This document shows positions 62,220 through 64,000 of a stretch of DNA of 64,000 nt, piece by piece. Position numbers and translations under genes: made by a program. Positions within the stretch are counted from its first letter, which is position 1, and every line of letters begins with the position of its first letter. Source of the DNA: Nocardia mikamii NBRC 108933. GTDB lineage: Bacteria; Actinomycetota; Actinomycetes; Mycobacteriales; Mycobacteriaceae. Below the pieces are notes generated by a model. That model had not been told where the DNA came from. It searched no databases and saw only the letters and a program-made list of their open reading frames with translations. The stretch is from assembly GCF_001613505.1 (NCBI RefSeq), contig NZ_BDCM01000013.1, positions 651,610 through 715,609 of the forward strand, read 5' to 3'.

Positions 62220-62302
62220 TTTTCTGGCCGCCGATCTCTGCGTCCGCCCCTGATCTGCCCATACGGTACGAGTGGACGATCGGTAACAGGAAAGGCGCGG
62301 CG

Positions 62303-64000
62303 ATGGGGTTCGACTACGACGTGGTAGTCATCGGGTCGGGATTCGGCGGCAGTGTCAGCGCGCTGCGCCTGACCGAGAAGGGCTACCGGGTCGGCGTCCT
62401 CGAGGCCGGCCGCCGCTTCGCCGACGACGAGTTCGCGAAGAACTCCTGGCGCGCGCGGCAATTCCTGTGGGCGCCGCGCCTGGGATGTTTCGGCATCCAG
62501 CGCCTGACCCTGTTGAAGGACACCTTCATCATGAGCGGCGCCGGGGTCGGCGGCGGCTCCCTCGTCTACGCGAACACCCTGTACGAACCGCCCGCGAAAT
62601 TCTTCGCCGACCCGCAGTGGGCCCACATCACCGACTGGGACGCCGAACTCGCGCCGCATTACGACCAGGCCAAACGCATGCTCGGCGTCACCACGAATCC
62701 GGCGACCACGGCCTCGGACCGGGTGCTGCGCGAGGTGGCCGAGGAACTGGGCGTGGGAGCGTCGTTCCGGCACACGCCGGTGGGAGTCCTGTTCGGCGGC
62801 AACGGCACTCGCGCCGGACAGGAGGTGCCCGACCCCTACTTCGGCGGTGTCGGCCCGTCCCGGCGCACCTGCACCCACTGCGGCGAATGTATGACCGGAT
62901 GCCGCCACAACGCCAAGAACACTCTGGTGAAGAACTACCTGTATCTCGCCGAGAAGGCCGGGGCCGCCGTGCATCCGCACACCACCGTGGTGGATGTGGT
63001 GCCGCTGCCCTCGGGCGGGTACCGCGTCGACACCGTCCGCACCGGACGCTGGGTTCGCAAGGGACGCCGCAGCTTCACCGCCGAACAGGTGATCTTCGCC
63101 GCCGCCGCACTCGGCACCCAGCGGCTGCTGCACCGGCTGCGCGACCGCGGCTCGCTACCGCACATCTCCGCGCGCCTGGGCTATCTGTCGCGCACCAATT
63201 CCGAAGAGCTGCTGTCGATTCGGAGCCGCCGAGCCGATACCGACTTCACCAAGGGCGTGGCCATCACCTCCTCGATCCATCCCGACGCCGACACCCATAT
63301 CGAACCGGTGCGCTACGGCAAGGGCAGCAATGTGCTGTCACTGATGACGACCGTGATGTACGACGAGGACGGCAGCACCTCCCGCACCCGGCTGTGGTTG
63401 CGCGAGAACTGGCGGCGCCGCCGCGATCTGGCGAAGGTGCACAATCCGCGCCACTGGTCGGAGCGGATGATCGGCCTGCTGGTGATGCAGTCGGTGGACA
63501 ATTCGCTCACCACCTACACCGAACGCGGGCTGTTCGGAGGCCGGATGACCACGAAACAGGGTGAGGGACAACCGAATCCGACATCCATCCCGGCCGGGCA
63601 CGAGGTGGCCCACCGCGTGGCCGACAAGATCGACGGCATCGCGACCGCCGGTTTCACCAGCCTGTTCGGCATCCCGATGACCGGACATTTCATCGGCGGC
63701 TGCGTGATCGGCGATTCACCGGAGACCGGCGTCGTGGATCCCTATCAGCGCATGTACGGCCATCCGGGCCTGCACATCGTCGACGGCTCGGCGATTTCGG
63801 CGAATCTCGGCGTCAACCCGTCGCTGACCATCACCGCACAGGCCGAACGGGCCCTGGCGCTGTGGCCGAACAAGGGTGAGCCGGATCAGCGTCCGGCGCT
63901 GGGCGCGCCCTACCGGCGGCTGGCCCCGGTCACTCCCACGGCGCCCGTGGTTCCCGCCGACGCCCCCGGTGCGCTGCGGTTGCCGATCGTGGACATCACC
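62303..64000 (+). CDS. choD: GMC family oxidoreductase, ChoD-type cholesterol oxidase (C-terminal end cut)
   Basis: 566 residues are visible; only a few C-terminal residues should lie past the window. FAD motif VVVIGSGFGGSVSALRLTEKGYRVGVLEAGRRF, then APRLGCFGIQRL, SGAGVGGGSLVYANTLY, a four-Cys cluster CTHCGECMTGCRHNAKNTLVKNYL, and the C-terminal VDGSAISANLGVNPSLTITAQAERA with the catalytic-type Asn/His region. It follows M. tuberculosis ChoD closely from memory. Whether these enzymes truly oxidise cholesterol is disputed. ATG 62303 is preceded by CAGGAAAGG. Confidence 0.92.
   Translation, partial: MGFDYDVVVIGSGFGGSVSALRLTEKGYRVGVLEAGRRFADDEFAKNSWRARQFLWAPRLGCFGIQRLTLLKDTFIMSGAGVGGGSLVYANTLYEPPAKFFADPQWAHITDWDAELAPHYDQAKRMLGVTTNPATTASDRVLREVAEELGVGASFRHTPVGVLFGGNGTRAGQEVPDPYFGGVGPSRRTCTHCGECMTGCRHNAKNTLVKNYLYLAEKAGAAVHPHTTVVDVVPLPSGGYRVDTVRTGRWVRKGRRSFTAEQVIFAAAALGTQRLLHRLRDRGSLPHISARLGYLSRTNSEELLSIRSRRADTDFTKGVAITSSIHPDADTHIEPVRYGKGSNVLSLMTTVMYDEDGSTSRTRLWLRENWRRRRDLAKVHNPRHWSERMIGLLVMQSVDNSLTTYTERGLFGGRMTTKQGEGQPNPTSIPAGHEVAHRVADKIDGIATAGFTSLFGIPMTGHFIGGCVIGDSPETGVVDPYQRMYGHPGLHIVDGSAISANLGVNPSLTITAQAERALALWPNKGEPDQRPALGAPYRRLAPVTPTAPVVPADAPGALRLPIVDIT

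Overview
The window is high-GC, densely packed DNA with many GTG starts and ATGA/GTGA stop-start overlaps. Its gene content is that of a mycolic-acid actinomycete, most likely Nocardia: a class Ib nrdHIEF ribonucleotide reductase, ctaD beside serB, F420-type oxidoreductases, CYP51, ChoD, MMPL and MCE proteins. The first 20 kb follows, as I recall it, the gene order of Mycobacterium tuberculosis Rv3038c-Rv3055 (methyltransferase, EchA, Nudix, ABC ATPase, SerB2, CtaD, FecB, nrdF, nrdE-nrdI-nrdH, FMN reductase, TetR). Local insertions are a Pth2-like gene, a MarR/VOC pair, mgtE, a homing-endonuclease-like gene and a zinc-free ribosomal protein L36 gene.

Layout: 1-8.5 kb core metabolism (methyltransferase, enoyl-CoA hydratase, Nudix, ABC ATPase, Pth2, SerB, CtaD, siderophore-type binding lipoprotein). 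8.5-19 kb: small accessory genes, nrdF, mgtE, a GIY-YIG endonuclease directly behind nrdE, nrdE-nrdI-nrdH, and Zur-type rpmJ. 19-28 kb: FMN reductase/TetR, nadE, a molybdenum-cofactor locus (moaA-moaD on the minus strand; moeA, a moaC-mogA fusion and moaE on the plus strand), MarR/F420 oxidoreductase, and a COG0523 metallochaperone. 28-34 kb: cell-wall amidase, a small secreted protein, galT-galK, and a frameshifted SDR gene.

The most interesting region is 34.35-43.06 kb, a tightly coupled plus-strand operon that looks like a beta-lactone pathway of the nocardiolactone/lipstatin/OleABCD type. It has two thiolase-fold condensing enzymes (one with Cys-His-Asn, one with Cys replaced by Ala but the OleA-type Glu kept), an OleC-like adenylating beta-lactone synthetase and an OleD-like beta-keto reductase. 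Woven into it are a small membrane protein, an HxxxDG acyltransferase, an MMPL exporter and a hotdog thioesterase. Together these suggest that a long-chain beta-lactone lipid is made, perhaps acylated, and exported.

43-64 kb holds several divergent regulator/enzyme pairs with clear palindromic operators, stress-type membrane proteins (HdeD, GlsB/YeaQ), an orphan MCE protein, a Baeyer-Villiger-type monooxygenase operon opposite a TetR gene, cyp51 with an SDR, a SigF/SigB-type sigma factor with small stress proteins, and an AraC regulator beside choD (cut by the window end). Sterol or steroid-like lipid oxidation is a recurring theme at this end. I saw no tRNA, rRNA, CRISPR array, insertion sequence or prophage.
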